NCBI RefSeq assembly: GCF_016598485.1
Contig: NZ_JAEMUW010000020.1
Span: forward strand, 57,933 to 121,932
Source: Micromonospora coerulea
GTDB taxonomy: Bacteria; Actinomycetota; Actinomycetes; Mycobacteriales; Micromonosporaceae
Length of the DNA stretch: 64,000 nucleotides
Reading direction: 5' to 3'
Shown: positions 7,615 through 15,411 of the stretch, piece by piece
Numbering within the stretch: position 1 is the stretch's first letter
Layout: each line of letters starts with the position of its first letter
Notes under the pieces: generated by a model
What the model saw: only the letters and a program-made list of their open reading frames with translations
Told to the model about the DNA's origin: nothing
Databases searched by the model: none
Made by a program: the position numbers and the translations under genes

Positions 7615-8475
7615 TCAGACGCTGGTGAGTACGGCGGCGACGTCGGCCGGCTGATCCCATTGCGGCCAGTGCGCCGCATCCTGGAACGTGTGCCGCTCCG
7701 CCCGTTCGAACAGGGACTGGAGATGCGTAGCGACGCCGGGGTTGAAGAAAGGATCATGTGCGCCGAAGGCCACGACAACCGGAACATCCAGCTTGGCCAG
7801 GTCGCCCGCCGCGATGCGCGCCTCCTGCAAGCCGATATCGGTGAACAGTTCGGCGGTCCAGGCCCGGACGGACGCGATCGAGTCCGGCTGCCCCGCGCCG
7901 CCGTAGAACTGCGGCAGGATCGCCGTCGCTCCCACTCCGTCAGGGTCGGCCGGCCCGGGATTCAACCGCCGATCGGTGAAATTGAGCATCCAGCCCAGGA
8001 TCTTCGGGTCGGCGACGACCGCATCGGCCAGCGGCGTGAAAGCCGGATCTGCGAGCAGGCGGATGAACTCGGGAAAGGCGAGCGTGGGCGACTGGCCGAA
8101 GTAGGTGTTCAGAAGCACGAGCCGACCGACCCGCTCAGGATTGCTCAACGTGTAGTTCGTGACGACCGGACCGCCGGAGTCGTGCCCGACCAGAACGGGC
8201 CGGTCGAGGCCGAGGCCGTCGATGACCGCGGCGAGTTCGGACTCGCGCTGGCCCGGACCGAGTGGCCATGTGGCCTCGCGCCCCGACCGGCCGTACCCGA
8301 GGAAGTCGAAGGTGACCACGTGCCGCCCGGCAAGCTCCGGCAGCAGCCGCCGGTAGATCCGGGAGTCGTCGGGATACCCGTGCGTCATCAGGATCGCGGG
8401 ACCCGCACCGCGGTATTCGTCGACACACAGATGACCCTTGGCTGTCTCTATCCGATGCTCGATCGCTGAACTCAC
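7615..8475 (-). CDS. Alpha/beta hydrolase, epoxide hydrolase/haloalkane dehalogenase type
   Basis: 286 residues from GTG 8475, with GGAGG at the right distance. The nucleophile elbow GHDSGG places Asp99 as nucleophile, the pattern of epoxide hydrolases and dehalogenases rather than serine esterases. The HGYPDD motif (32-37) forms the oxyanion side, GAHDPF carries a second acid and AAHWPQWD the catalytic His. Cytoplasmic. Upstream of, and probably co-transcribed with, the VOC gene. The truncated ligase frame ends inside its start region. Confidence 0.83.
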   Translation of the reverse strand: MSSAIEHRIETAKGHLCVDEYRGAGPAILMTHGYPDDSRIYRRLLPELAGRHVVTFDFLGYGRSGREATWPLGPGQRESELAAVIDGLGLDRPVLVGHDSGGPVVTNYTLSNPERVGRLVLLNTYFGQSPTLAFPEFIRLLADPAFTPLADAVVADPKILGWMLNFTDRRLNPGPADPDGVGATAILPQFYGGAGQPDSIASVRAWTAELFTDIGLQEARIAAGDLAKLDVPVVVAFGAHDPFFNPGVATHLQSLFERAERHTFQDAAHWPQWDQPADVAAVLTSV

Positions 8476-9173
8476 GATGCCTCCGTTGGTACTGCGGCAC
8501 AGGCCACGGCTGATCCGGCCCTAGCCAATCGCGTCTCGCGTGCCTGCGAATCACCTGAAAGAATCAACGCTGGAGCCCGCACCGTCGGGCCAGCCACTGC
8601 GGAGTCACCTGTTCGTATTAGTACTGCAACCGGTGTTGCGATCGGCGCTGAGATGGCTCGTCGACTGGTCGTGTGGGGTTTCGAGGCTGCAGGGCATGGC
8701 GATAGGGCGTAGAGCACGTCACCTCGTAGCCGCTCGGACAGCGGCAGGTTGAGGATCACCTCGCCGCCGGCGTCCGCGAGGAGATCGAACACCACGTAGT
8801 GGGCCGGGCACTCCTGCGCGAGACGGAGGAGGTCGCGGCCGGCGGTGACCCGCCGCTGCAGCTGCGCGAAGTTCGTCCGCCCGCGCTCCCACACGATCAA
8901 CTCACCGTCGAGCACCACACCAGCCGGCATCGCGGTCCGGAGGGCGCAAGTGATGTCGGGGAAGTAGGTGGTGAGGTTCCGGCCGGCCCTCGACTGGACG
9001 TAGACGCCGTCGCGCTCGCGGAAGACGATCCCGCGCCACCCGTCGAACTTTGGCTCGTGGATCAGGTTCGGGCCTTCCGGTACCTGGTCGACCGGCGCGG
9101 CGAGCATCGGTGCGACCGGCCGACGCAGCACCGGGCCGTCCACTGCCCCGGCCCGGTGCCGGGCCGGGCTCAC
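8472..9173 (-). pseudogene. ATP-dependent DNA ligase fragment, truncated
   Basis: Residues 15-150 match the start of an actinobacterial LigC/LigD-type ligase adenylation domain: EPKFDGWR with the AMP-accepting Lys42, SRAGRNLT, LDGELIVW with Glu91 and HYVVFDLL. After about residue 150 (near 8723) the frame no longer resembles a ligase and is Ala/Ser/Thr rich. The rest of the adenylation domain and the whole OB fold are missing, so the protein cannot be an active ligase. This marks the left side of a region rich in broken genes. Confidence 0.7.
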
Positions 9174-9304
9174 CGCCCGCGTCGGCTGTGGACGCCTCTC
9201 ATCTTCGCCCCCCCCAGGTCATCGTGGGGGACAGGACCACCGCCAGGGGCGAAGTCCGCGATGACGAATACCGTCCGCTGGCGCCCGACGACTAGCCTGC
9301 CGTC

Positions 9305-9853
9305 GTGAACGCTGCGGAGGCACAGAACTGGATCGCGGGGATTGCCCTGGTCATTACCGGCTTCGGCCTTCTTCGCGAGGTGCGCTCTCGCAACCGGGAC
9401 CGTCGCGACGCCGAAGCTGGGCAGGCCCGCACGGTCGTCACGATCACGAAGGCAGCCAAGCCGGGCATCAGCATGACCGCCATGACGGCGACCGCGGCCG
9501 AGACGACGATCACTAACTACAGCGCCGCTCCGATTCTGAACCTTTGGGTTGGGGTAGGACACCACTCTCGCGCCGAGGAGGCACCCGGCGAGTACTTTCC
9601 AATCCTCGGCCCCAGCCAGTCGGTAACCACGACCCAGCCGTTGAAGCCGACGCTGCCATGGACAGACGACCTCGACCCGGCCGCCAGCATCGAGACCGTC
9701 ATCCACTTCACCGACGCCAATGGTCTCCAGTGGATCCGCCGGGACAACGATGGTCCGTACCGCTGGATCGACCCGACGCGGCCGGTGTGGTGGCTGCGCC
9801 TGCGGTATCGGCTCGAGGATCGCGTGGACCGAATCCGGCCGAGACGATCATGA
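9305..9853 (+). CDS. Hypothetical membrane-anchored protein
   Basis: 182 residues with GTG start. One hydrophobic helix at residues 8-22 (IAGIALVITGFGLL) is followed by an Arg-rich turn, giving an inside-anchored topology. The remainder (40-182) looks like a single beta-rich domain with TITNYSAAPILNLWVGV. Proteins with a short N-terminal anchor and an 'NYS.API' beta strand occur widely as actinobacterial hypotheticals. No recognised catalytic motif. It lies in the accessory island; the function is unknown. Confidence 0.55.
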   Translation: MNAAEAQNWIAGIALVITGFGLLREVRSRNRDRRDAEAGQARTVVTITKAAKPGISMTAMTATAAETTITNYSAAPILNLWVGVGHHSRAEEAPGEYFPILGPSQSVTTTQPLKPTLPWTDDLDPAASIETVIHFTDANGLQWIRRDNDGPYRWIDPTRPVWWLRLRYRLEDRVDRIRPRRS

Positions 9854-9997
9854 CCGGCCCGGCTGGCGGGGGAGAGGCCAGCAAGGCCCTCCCCGCCGCC
9901 GGCCGCCCGGGCCTCGTCGTATTCGAGGTATCGACGGCTCGGCGGGCCGCGGCTCGACGAGATCCGGTACGCGATGCGGATCCTGCAGAGGCCCGAG

Positions 9998-10552
9998 CTA
10001 CTCGGGCGGTAGAGGCTCCCACCCCTCGGCGGCCCCGAGCACCCCCACAGCCTCCGCGTCGTCGTCCACCTCACGGCTCCGGCTGACCAGTGTCTCCGGC
10101 AGGCGAACCTCAGCCCTGACGTCCGCCCGCTGCTCGTCGACCGAGAGCTGCACGGAGGCCGTGGCCCAACGACGGCGGCCGCGGCCGCGGAACAGGACCT
10201 CCAGGCCGTCGGACGTCGGCATGCAGAAGGCGTCGACGTCATCGCCAGCCAACTCTTCGATGCCGAGCTGCGCGCACCGCGCGTTCAACACTGTCCGGGC
10301 GAGGAACACGATGTCGGGGTCGGGTGCCCTCGGGTCGGGGGGCACCTCGCGGCGCCGGAGCCGACCGAACGTCGCCTTGAGCGCGTCGGTCGCCAGGTTG
10401 CCGATCAGGCCGTTCGTGATGGCCACCCCGATGAAGACGACGACCACCTCCGCCCACCCGGAGAAGTGGATGAGTTCGCCGCGGTTGGCAGCGGTCGAGC
10501 TCTGGCTTCGGATCGCGCGACTGTCGCCGGCCGGGCGCGCATCGTTGGTCAT
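9998..10552 (-). CDS. Hypothetical protein with one membrane-proximal hydrophobic helix
   Basis: 184 residues. A hydrophobic stretch at about 32-50 (WAEVVVVFIGVAITNGLIG) precedes an Arg-rich turn and a charged C-terminal domain with RARCAQLGI and FRGRGRRRWATASVQL segments. It is not recognised. It lies between two other unknown membrane-associated proteins in the island. Coding bias is normal for the genome. Confidence 0.5.
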   Translation of the reverse strand: MTNDARPAGDSRAIRSQSSTAANRGELIHFSGWAEVVVVFIGVAITNGLIGNLATDALKATFGRLRRREVPPDPRAPDPDIVFLARTVLNARCAQLGIEELAGDDVDAFCMPTSDGLEVLFRGRGRRRWATASVQLSVDEQRADVRAEVRLPETLVSRSREVDDDAEAVGVLGAAEGWEPLPPE

Positions 10553-10715
10553 GGCCGCAGGGTAGAGGCGTCGTCAAAGCGGCGGTGAATCCGACTCGCG
10601 AGAGGGCGCGTCGCGGTCCACGGGGGACGATATCGAGTATGCGGCGTAGTGCTGACAGTCGCGCTATGACTCGGGGGGCATCCCGCAGGACCCCCCCGAG
10701 CACTCAGATGAGCCT

Positions 10716-11219
10716 TTACTCCGTCCTGCGGCGGAGCCGGAAGGCGGCGACGATGCCCAACGCCGAGCCGACCAACAGGCCGGCCAACCCACCGGCGAGC
10801 ACTCCGCTTCCAGAGTCCAGACCGGAGACGCTGGAAACCGGAGCCAGCGTCGGAGCGGGGCCGGTCGGGTCGGCAGGCGGCGCCACCGTCTGCGTCGGGG
10901 CGGGCGAGGGCGCCACCGTGGTCGTGGGGGCGGTCGACGGCGTGGGCGTTGAGGAAGGCGCGCTAGAGACGGTTGGCGTGGGCGATGGCGCGTTGCAGAG
11001 CGCTGGCTCGTTGACAACGCGGACGTATTCATATCCCACGATCTCGAGTACCCATCGGTCGGTCGGCTTCACCCAGTCCTCAGTGATGTAGGTGTTGCCA
11101 GGCAGCGCTGTGCCGGTCAGCTCCTCGCCGCGCTGCTTTACCAGCCGGTACTGGCGCGCCTCGTCGGTCGCGTTCTTGATGCGCAGGGCGACCTGGTATG
11201 GGCTGGGCCGGCAGTCCAC
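10716..11219 (-). CDS. Pro/Thr-rich surface protein with C-terminal membrane anchor
   Basis: 167 residues from GTG 11219. The N-terminal 75 residues are a small beta domain (ALRIKNATDEARQYRLV). A Pro/Thr/Ser linker follows at about 78-125, then a C-terminal helix (GVLAGGLAGLLVGSALGIVAAF) and RLRRR, the layout of a cell-surface protein anchored by its C-terminus. No signal peptide is visible from this start. The frame stays open upstream to a stop near 11393 and contains a second RRIKNT motif, so the N-terminus may be mis-started or frameshifted. Function unknown. Confidence 0.5.
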   Translation of the reverse strand: MDCRPSPYQVALRIKNATDEARQYRLVKQRGEELTGTALPGNTYITEDWVKPTDRWVLEIVGYEYVRVVNEPALCNAPSPTPTVSSAPSSTPTPSTAPTTTVAPSPAPTQTVAPPADPTGPAPTLAPVSSVSGLDSGSGVLAGGLAGLLVGSALGIVAAFRLRRRTE

Positions 11220-11407
11220 GATCAGGTTGAAGTCGGCCCGTGTGGTGCCGGGTCCGCGTGCGCCACTGGTGTTCTTGATCCGCCGGGCGCGTAGGAAAAG
11301 ATCAACCAGGTGCGACCGGCAGGGTATGCGGAGGGTCGGCCAGTGCCGCCAGCGCGAATCCTCGCACCGTCCGACGACCGAGAGTCGGTTTTAGGTGCGG
11401 TCACCGC

Positions 11408-12559
11408 GTGGCGCAGCTCGTGACGGCTTCATTCACGATAACGTTCCTTCTCGTGAATGAGATTGAGATCCGGGGGAGCAACCCGAACGGCCTCGCAAAC
11501 CCCCGCCAGTTCGTCCTGTCGGAGTCCGCGCTCGACCGGCTCCGCCGCGCCAAGGCTGACTCCACCCTCCGCGCGTACCGAGGCGACCTCCGCCGGATGC
11601 TCGTCTGGGCTGGCGCCGAGAAGATGATCCCCGCCGACCTCACCCCGACCGACCGGGGCCCGATCAACGACGCCCTCAACGCCGCGGCGTTCGCGGCCCT
11701 CCTCGAGCGGTACGGCCAGCTGCACACGATGGCTGCCGAGTACGTCAACCACCTCGCCGAGGAAGGCAAGGCCCCCAGCACCATCGACCGTGCCTTGGCG
11801 GCCGTCGCGGTCGCCCACCGCTCCGCCGGCGCCGGACGGCTTGCCACCGACGCGGCCCGGGCCGTGTTGCGTACCTATCGGCGGGACAGCGCGGACGACG
11901 GCCGGAAGGTACGCAAGGCCAAGCCGCTCCTCGTCTCCAACCTTCGCCTCATGGTGGACACCTTGGACTTGGACAGGCTGGCCGGCCTGCGCAACCGGTC
12001 CGTCCTCGTTCTCGGGTTCGCCCTCGGCGCGCGCCGATCCGAGATCGCCGCTCTTGACATCGAGGACCTGGACTTCAACGAGCACGGCCTCGAGGTGACC
12101 ATCCGCCGGTCAAAGACCGACAAGGACGCCACCGGCCGCAAGGTTCACGTGCCGTACGGCACCAATGAGCAGACCTGCCCGGTCCGGACCACCCGAGCAT
12201 GGCTGGCCGCCCTCGGGCAGCGCGGAGTCGCCGGCGGAGCCCTCTACCGGCGGATCGACAAGCACGGCGAGCTCGGCCGCGCCCCGCACGGACGCGGCTC
12301 GGCCGACGGGCGCATCACCGGGCAGGCCGTCGCCATCATCATCCAGCGGACCGCCCTCGCAGCTGGTCTCGACGCCGCGTCGACGTTCAGCGGCCACTCT
12401 CTGCGCCGGGGCTTCGCCACGGAGGCACGCCGCGCCGGTCACGACCAAATCCGGATTGGCCGCCACGGCGGGTGGAAGGACGGATCTCCCACTCTCGCCG
12501 GCTACATGGAAGACGTTGACCGAGTGACCTCCAACGCCCTCACCGGCGTCGGCCTCTGA
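11408..12559 (+). CDS. Tyrosine recombinase / phage-type integrase
   Basis: 383 residues from GTG 11408; a later start near residue 16 is also possible. An N-terminal SAM-like DNA-binding domain (50-140) precedes the catalytic domain with Arg209 in GARRSE, a Lys-containing beta turn (SKTDKD), HSLRR (His330, Arg333), His353 and Tyr366 in GYMEDVD. All catalytic residues are present, so the enzyme may be active. It probably integrated the surrounding island, but no tRNA or matching att repeats were identified. Confidence 0.85.
   Translation: MAQLVTASFTITFLLVNEIEIRGSNPNGLANPRQFVLSESALDRLRRAKADSTLRAYRGDLRRMLVWAGAEKMIPADLTPTDRGPINDALNAAAFAALLERYGQLHTMAAEYVNHLAEEGKAPSTIDRALAAVAVAHRSAGAGRLATDAARAVLRTYRRDSADDGRKVRKAKPLLVSNLRLMVDTLDLDRLAGLRNRSVLVLGFALGARRSEIAALDIEDLDFNEHGLEVTIRRSKTDKDATGRKVHVPYGTNEQTCPVRTTRAWLAALGQRGVAGGALYRRIDKHGELGRAPHGRGSADGRITGQAVAIIIQRTALAAGLDAASTFSGHSLRRGFATEARRAGHDQIRIGRHGGWKDGSPTLAGYMEDVDRVTSNALTGVGL
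11431..11458. repeat. Inverted repeat at the integrase 5' end
   Basis: ATTCACGA (11431-11438) and TCGTGAAT (11451-11458) form a perfect 8-bp inverted repeat with a 12-base loop, close to the start of the integrase. It could be an operator, an RNA hairpin or part of an attachment site. Confidence 0.4.
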
Positions 12560-12864
12560 AGAGAGACGACCAAGACGACCACTCACGCCCGTGCCGCTGG
12601 CGCGGTCGCCCGCTGGCCGTACGGCTTCACCCGCGTCTACGTGCTGTTCACGACGCCCAGGTTCTGCCTGAGCTGATCGGAGTGGGCGCGCGTGACCTGC
12701 AGCAACAGCTTCAGCAGGCCACTGCGGGGCCGTCCCGCCGAGGCCTGTCCGGACCAACGGCGATGGCCAGATCGGCCGTCCGCGGGCCCACCACTCGGCT
12801 CGATTCTGGACGCCCGACGTCTTGCGGGACCGCCTACAACGCAGCGTGGCCATACGCTGTCCCG
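12560..12864. other. Gene-free stretch after the integrase
   Basis: About 305 bases between the integrase stop and the next likely gene. No clear gene, RNA or strong hairpin is seen. A minus-strand frame through it is part of a longer open frame with no recognisable motif. Confidence 0.4.
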
Positions 12865-13230
12865 ATGTACCCGGACGACCCGACCCAGCGCCAGCAGCCG
12901 CCTGTGCCGCCGCAGCCCGGCGCGTACCCGCCGCCACCCCAGGGCGGCCCGCAGTATCCGCCGCCGCAGGCGGCACATGGTCAGTACCCGCCCCAGGGGT
13001 ACCCGCCGCCGATGGGCTTCCGGCAGACCACCGTGGCGTCTGGAGGGATCCCCGGCTGGATGCACGTGCTCTACGCGGTCGGTGGCATCTTCACCTGCGG
13101 CGTCCTTTGGGCGGTGTGGATCGTCCACTGGTGGTTCGCGCAGTCCAAGAGCCGTTCGACGACCACGGTGACCGCAGTCCCGCCGCAGCCACCGCACCAG
13201 TACCCGCCCCAGCAGTACCCGCGGCAGTAA
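12865..13230 (+). CDS. Small Pro/Gln-rich membrane protein
   Basis: 121 residues. A Pro/Gln/Tyr-rich head (residues 1-55, repeated YPPP/QYPP) leads to a hydrophobic region PGWMHVLYAVGGIFTCGVL and then WAVWIVHWWF, probably a membrane hairpin, and a short Pro-rich tail. This layout is common among actinobacterial small membrane proteins with a disordered cytoplasmic head. The ATG at 12865 is used because the frame upstream is not Pro-rich and lacks a ribosome-binding site. Function unknown. Confidence 0.55.
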   Translation: MYPDDPTQRQQPPVPPQPGAYPPPPQGGPQYPPPQAAHGQYPPQGYPPPMGFRQTTVASGGIPGWMHVLYAVGGIFTCGVLWAVWIVHWWFAQSKSRSTTTVTAVPPQPPHQYPPQQYPRQ

Positions 13231-13775
13231 GCCAGGCGACACGGACAAGCGACCGTGGGTAGTGGCCCCCTGGGGAGCTCTGCCTCCGCCGATCGGCCGC
13301 CGTATGACTCAGCCGCCCTCACCGGTCTGCCGCTCCGTCGCTTCCTCCTCCGCGCACACCTTGTGGCACACCCGTCCGTGCTCGTCACGGGTGAACGCGC
13401 CCTTTCACAGATTCGGCACGGAAGCCCGTCGCCGGCGCCGAGGTGGGTCCAGACCAACCTGACCGTCTCCTTCTTCTTGATGGAGCTGCCCAGATCCACC
13501 ACCACCGGGCCCCGTGGGTCGTGCGGCGGCCGCCGATACCCGGTTTCGACGCCGTAGTTGCAGTTCAGGTCCAGCTCGCGGGGCGCCATGGTCGCCTCGT
13601 TGCCCGAGTCCGGGGCCAGCTCGATGTTCGGGACCAGCCGGCGACCAGCGCGGTCGTTGAGATACCGGCCATGTCGTCGGCCGTCATCCAGTAGTACCTC
13701 GGTTAGAGCGTCCGGGTTGTCGGCCTGGACGTCGCCCGCGAGGCAGTCGCTGAGTGCGAACGCCGCCTCCCGCAA
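13071..13775 (-). CDS. Hypothetical protein, doubtful 3' part
   Basis: A 234-codon frame whose first 120 residues look protein-like (DVQADNPDALTEVLLDDG, VVVDLGSSIKKKETVRLVW). The last 60 codons overlap the Pro-rich gene at 12865 in antisense and are rich in Cys, Gly and Arg, so the true end is probably earlier or the gene is frameshifted. No family recognised. It lies 43 bp from the HEPN-motif gene on the same strand and could form an operon with it. Confidence 0.35.
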   Translation of the reverse strand: MREAAFALSDCLAGDVQADNPDALTEVLLDDGRRHGRYLNDRAGRRLVPNIELAPDSGNEATMAPRELDLNCNYGVETGYRRPPHDPRGPVVVDLGSSIKKKETVRLVWTHLGAGDGLPCRICERARSPVTSTDGCATRCARRRKRRSGRPVRAAESYGGRSAEAELPRGPLPTVACPCRLAYCRGYCWGGYWCGGCGGTAVTVVVERLLDCANHQWTIHTAQRTPQVKMPPTA

Positions 13776-13818
13776 GTTCCCGCGGGGGCGGCGTACGCGG
13801 GGACCGACTCCATAAATC

Positions 13819-14892
13819 CTATGGTGCCAGCGTCCCTGCCTGGTCGCTGGATGTGGCCTGTTCGGCGGCAGCAGACAGCTCGTCGGACTCCTGCATGGTC
13901 AACGACTCCTGCACCTCCCGAACGACGGAAGTCGCGAGCATCGTCGCGATCAGCGCGTTCACTGGCGTGTACTGGACGTCGGCCACGGTGTGGGCGGTGG
14001 CGTGCCGGTTCGCCCTGGACGGAACCGGGTCACCCTTGCCGGGGTGGAAGGTGTCGAACACCCGCAGCAGCGGCCACAGCGTTACCGACTGGCGGAAGTC
14101 TTGCATGAGGCAGTCGCGGGACTCCTCAATCTGCATCACCATCGGCTTGTAGAAGCGGTTCTGCGGCACGCTCGCGAACAGCGTCCCGCGCAGGGTCGAA
14201 TCCACCACGTTCATCGCGAACGCCTGCGCCGGCTCGTCGTGGCCGTCCCGCATAGCGGCCACAACCTTCCGAGCAGCGCTGGCATACTTGCTCAACTCGG
14301 GGGCGGTCACCTCGCTCAGCGCCTGGTCGCAATCGTCCAGCACCTCAGCACGACGCTCCAGGAGGATGGCCCGCCGGCGGCCCGGCTCGGCCTTCCGCAG
14401 CGCGTCGATCACCTCGGCCCGCGGCACCCAGCACAGCGGAATGCCTTCGTCGTCGGCAAGCTCCTTGACTTCCCGGATGAAGATGCCGTCGGGCCAGTTC
14501 GGCGGATAGCGGAGAAGGCGGACGGCCTCCGCCCAAGCGGTGAGTCGCGGGACGGAGAGGGCGCTGACCAGCTGGCGGAGGCTGTTGGTTGCCTTCCCCC
14601 ACTCGGTAGTGGCCGAGGCGAGGGTCGAGAAGTTCTGTAGGGCGAATCCGCTTGCCGTCACGCGGGAAGTGATCGCGGCGGCGCGGGCGAGTGCACCAGA
14701 ACGCTGCACCGCGTCAGCCTGCGCCAACGCCGCCCGAACACCCGGGCTGTTGAGAAAGAGCTGCGCGCGCTGGACCTGCTGGTAGAGGCCAGCGCCGCCG
14801 CGTAACGGGACAGTCCGGTCGGGCAGCGTCTCGTCGCTGCTGGCCTGCTCGTCCTCGTCTTGAGGGCCATCGTCCATCGGCTCGTCGGGCAT
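13819..14892 (-). CDS. HEPN-motif protein, candidate RNase or defence gene
   Basis: 357 residues, soluble. An acidic N-terminal 25 residues precede a long helical region. Near the C-terminus, NRHATAH at 295-301 has the R-x4-H signature (Arg296, His301) of HEPN ribonucleases, followed by a helix VNALIATMLATSVVREV in the usual place. HEPN proteins act as toxins, abortive-infection effectors or CRISPR nucleases; here the motif is the only functional evidence. Its position in an island between two recombinases fits a defence role, but that is inference. No antitoxin such as an MNT nucleotidyltransferase lies next to it. Confidence 0.6.
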   Translation of the reverse strand: MPDEPMDDGPQDEDEQASSDETLPDRTVPLRGGAGLYQQVQRAQLFLNSPGVRAALAQADAVQRSGALARAAAITSRVTASGFALQNFSTLASATTEWGKATNSLRQLVSALSVPRLTAWAEAVRLLRYPPNWPDGIFIREVKELADDEGIPLCWVPRAEVIDALRKAEPGRRRAILLERRAEVLDDCDQALSEVTAPELSKYASAARKVVAAMRDGHDEPAQAFAMNVVDSTLRGTLFASVPQNRFYKPMVMQIEESRDCLMQDFRQSVTLWPLLRVFDTFHPGKGDPVPSRANRHATAHTVADVQYTPVNALIATMLATSVVREVQESLTMQESDELSAAAEQATSSDQAGTLAP

Positions 14893-14968
14893 GTCCGTCC
14901 TCTACACATCGGCTCGACGTCCATGATCCCACCGGTGGTCCACACGACTCCACCATGTTGTTCCAGGG

Positions 14969-15027
14969 CACTGTCCCCGCGCTGCCGGGCCGACGTCGAG
15001 GCCGGCCCGGCAGCGCGGGGGACAGTG
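14969..15027. repeat. Long near-perfect hairpin
   Basis: A 24-base left arm (14969-14992) pairs with a 25-base right arm (15003-15027); the only difference is one extra G. The loop is 10 bases. The arms begin CACTGTCCCC and end GGGGGACAGTG. The structure is too long for an ordinary terminator and sits beside a recombinase remnant. Confidence 0.65.
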
Positions 15028-15029
15028 TT

Positions 15030-15141
15030 CGTGCGGGCCGGTGTGGACGGTGATCTCCCGGTATTTGCGGTTCTTGCCGGCCCGGACGGTGATGTTGCCC
15101 TTGCGGGCGGGCGGCAGGGGGACATCTGTCCCTCCAGCCAT
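15030..15141 (-). pseudogene. Tyrosine recombinase remnant
   Basis: About 35 codons read ARKGNITVRAGKNRKYREI and HTG, which match the beta-hairpin around the catalytic Lys of XerC-like transposon integrases (typically ARKG.V.VR.GKG.KYRE). A stop lies just upstream and the long hairpin just downstream, so neither the Arg nor the HxxR/Tyr motifs are present. It is a fragment of a former mobile element. Confidence 0.5.
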
Positions 15142-15225
15142 GAGCGTCGATCAGCGGAAGCGAAGGCTGAGTAGCCCATGTTCGTCACGCAGCGTAGGGG
15201 ACAGGATCCCACGCGGTGCCCACCG

Positions 15226-15294
15226 TGGCTCACGTCAGTGAGAAGACTCGAGAGATGGCTCAAGTTGTTGAGAATGGCTCAGGATGAATGAGAA
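15226..15294 (+). repeat. Three copies of TGGCTCA-N6/7-TGAGAA
   Basis: Copies at 15226-15244, 15256-15274 and 15275-15294 each have TGGCTCA, a 6 or 7 base spacer, and TGAGAA, with a symmetric CTCA/TGAG core. The first two start exactly 30 bp apart; the third follows immediately. They lie in a stretch without genes (15142-15411). This looks like an array of protein-binding sites. Confidence 0.55.
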
Positions 15295-15348
15295 ACGACA
15301 GCCGCTCCGCAGATCGTCGGCGAATGAGCCGACTGGTGGTGCCCGTCA

Positions 15349-15377
15349 AATAACATTCGATAATGTACATTATGTCA
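15349..15377 (-). promoter_or_regulatory. Promoter overlapped by a 14-bp perfect palindrome
   Basis: ATAATGTACATTAT (15360-15373) is a perfect palindrome. On the minus strand TTGACA (15377-15372) is followed after 17 bases by TGTTAT (15354-15349), a plausible sigma-70 promoter that covers the palindrome. It points toward the recombinase remnant; its original gene may be lost. Confidence 0.45.
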
Positions 15378-15411
15378 AGTAAGCGGATCGGGGCCCCCTC
15401 CCATGGGGCGG

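Noticed and set aside
9708..10086. Overlapping frames on both strands between the two hypothetical genes
   Set aside because: They are shadows of the 9305 and 9998 genes with strong Arg/Pro bias.
11408..11500. A tRNA gene or tRNA remnant as attachment site at the integrase 5' end
   Set aside because: The encoded peptide (VAQLV...RGSNPNG) is like those read from tRNA genes, but the T-arm consensus GGTTCGAAT is absent (GGGAGCAACCC) and no acceptor or D stem can be paired.
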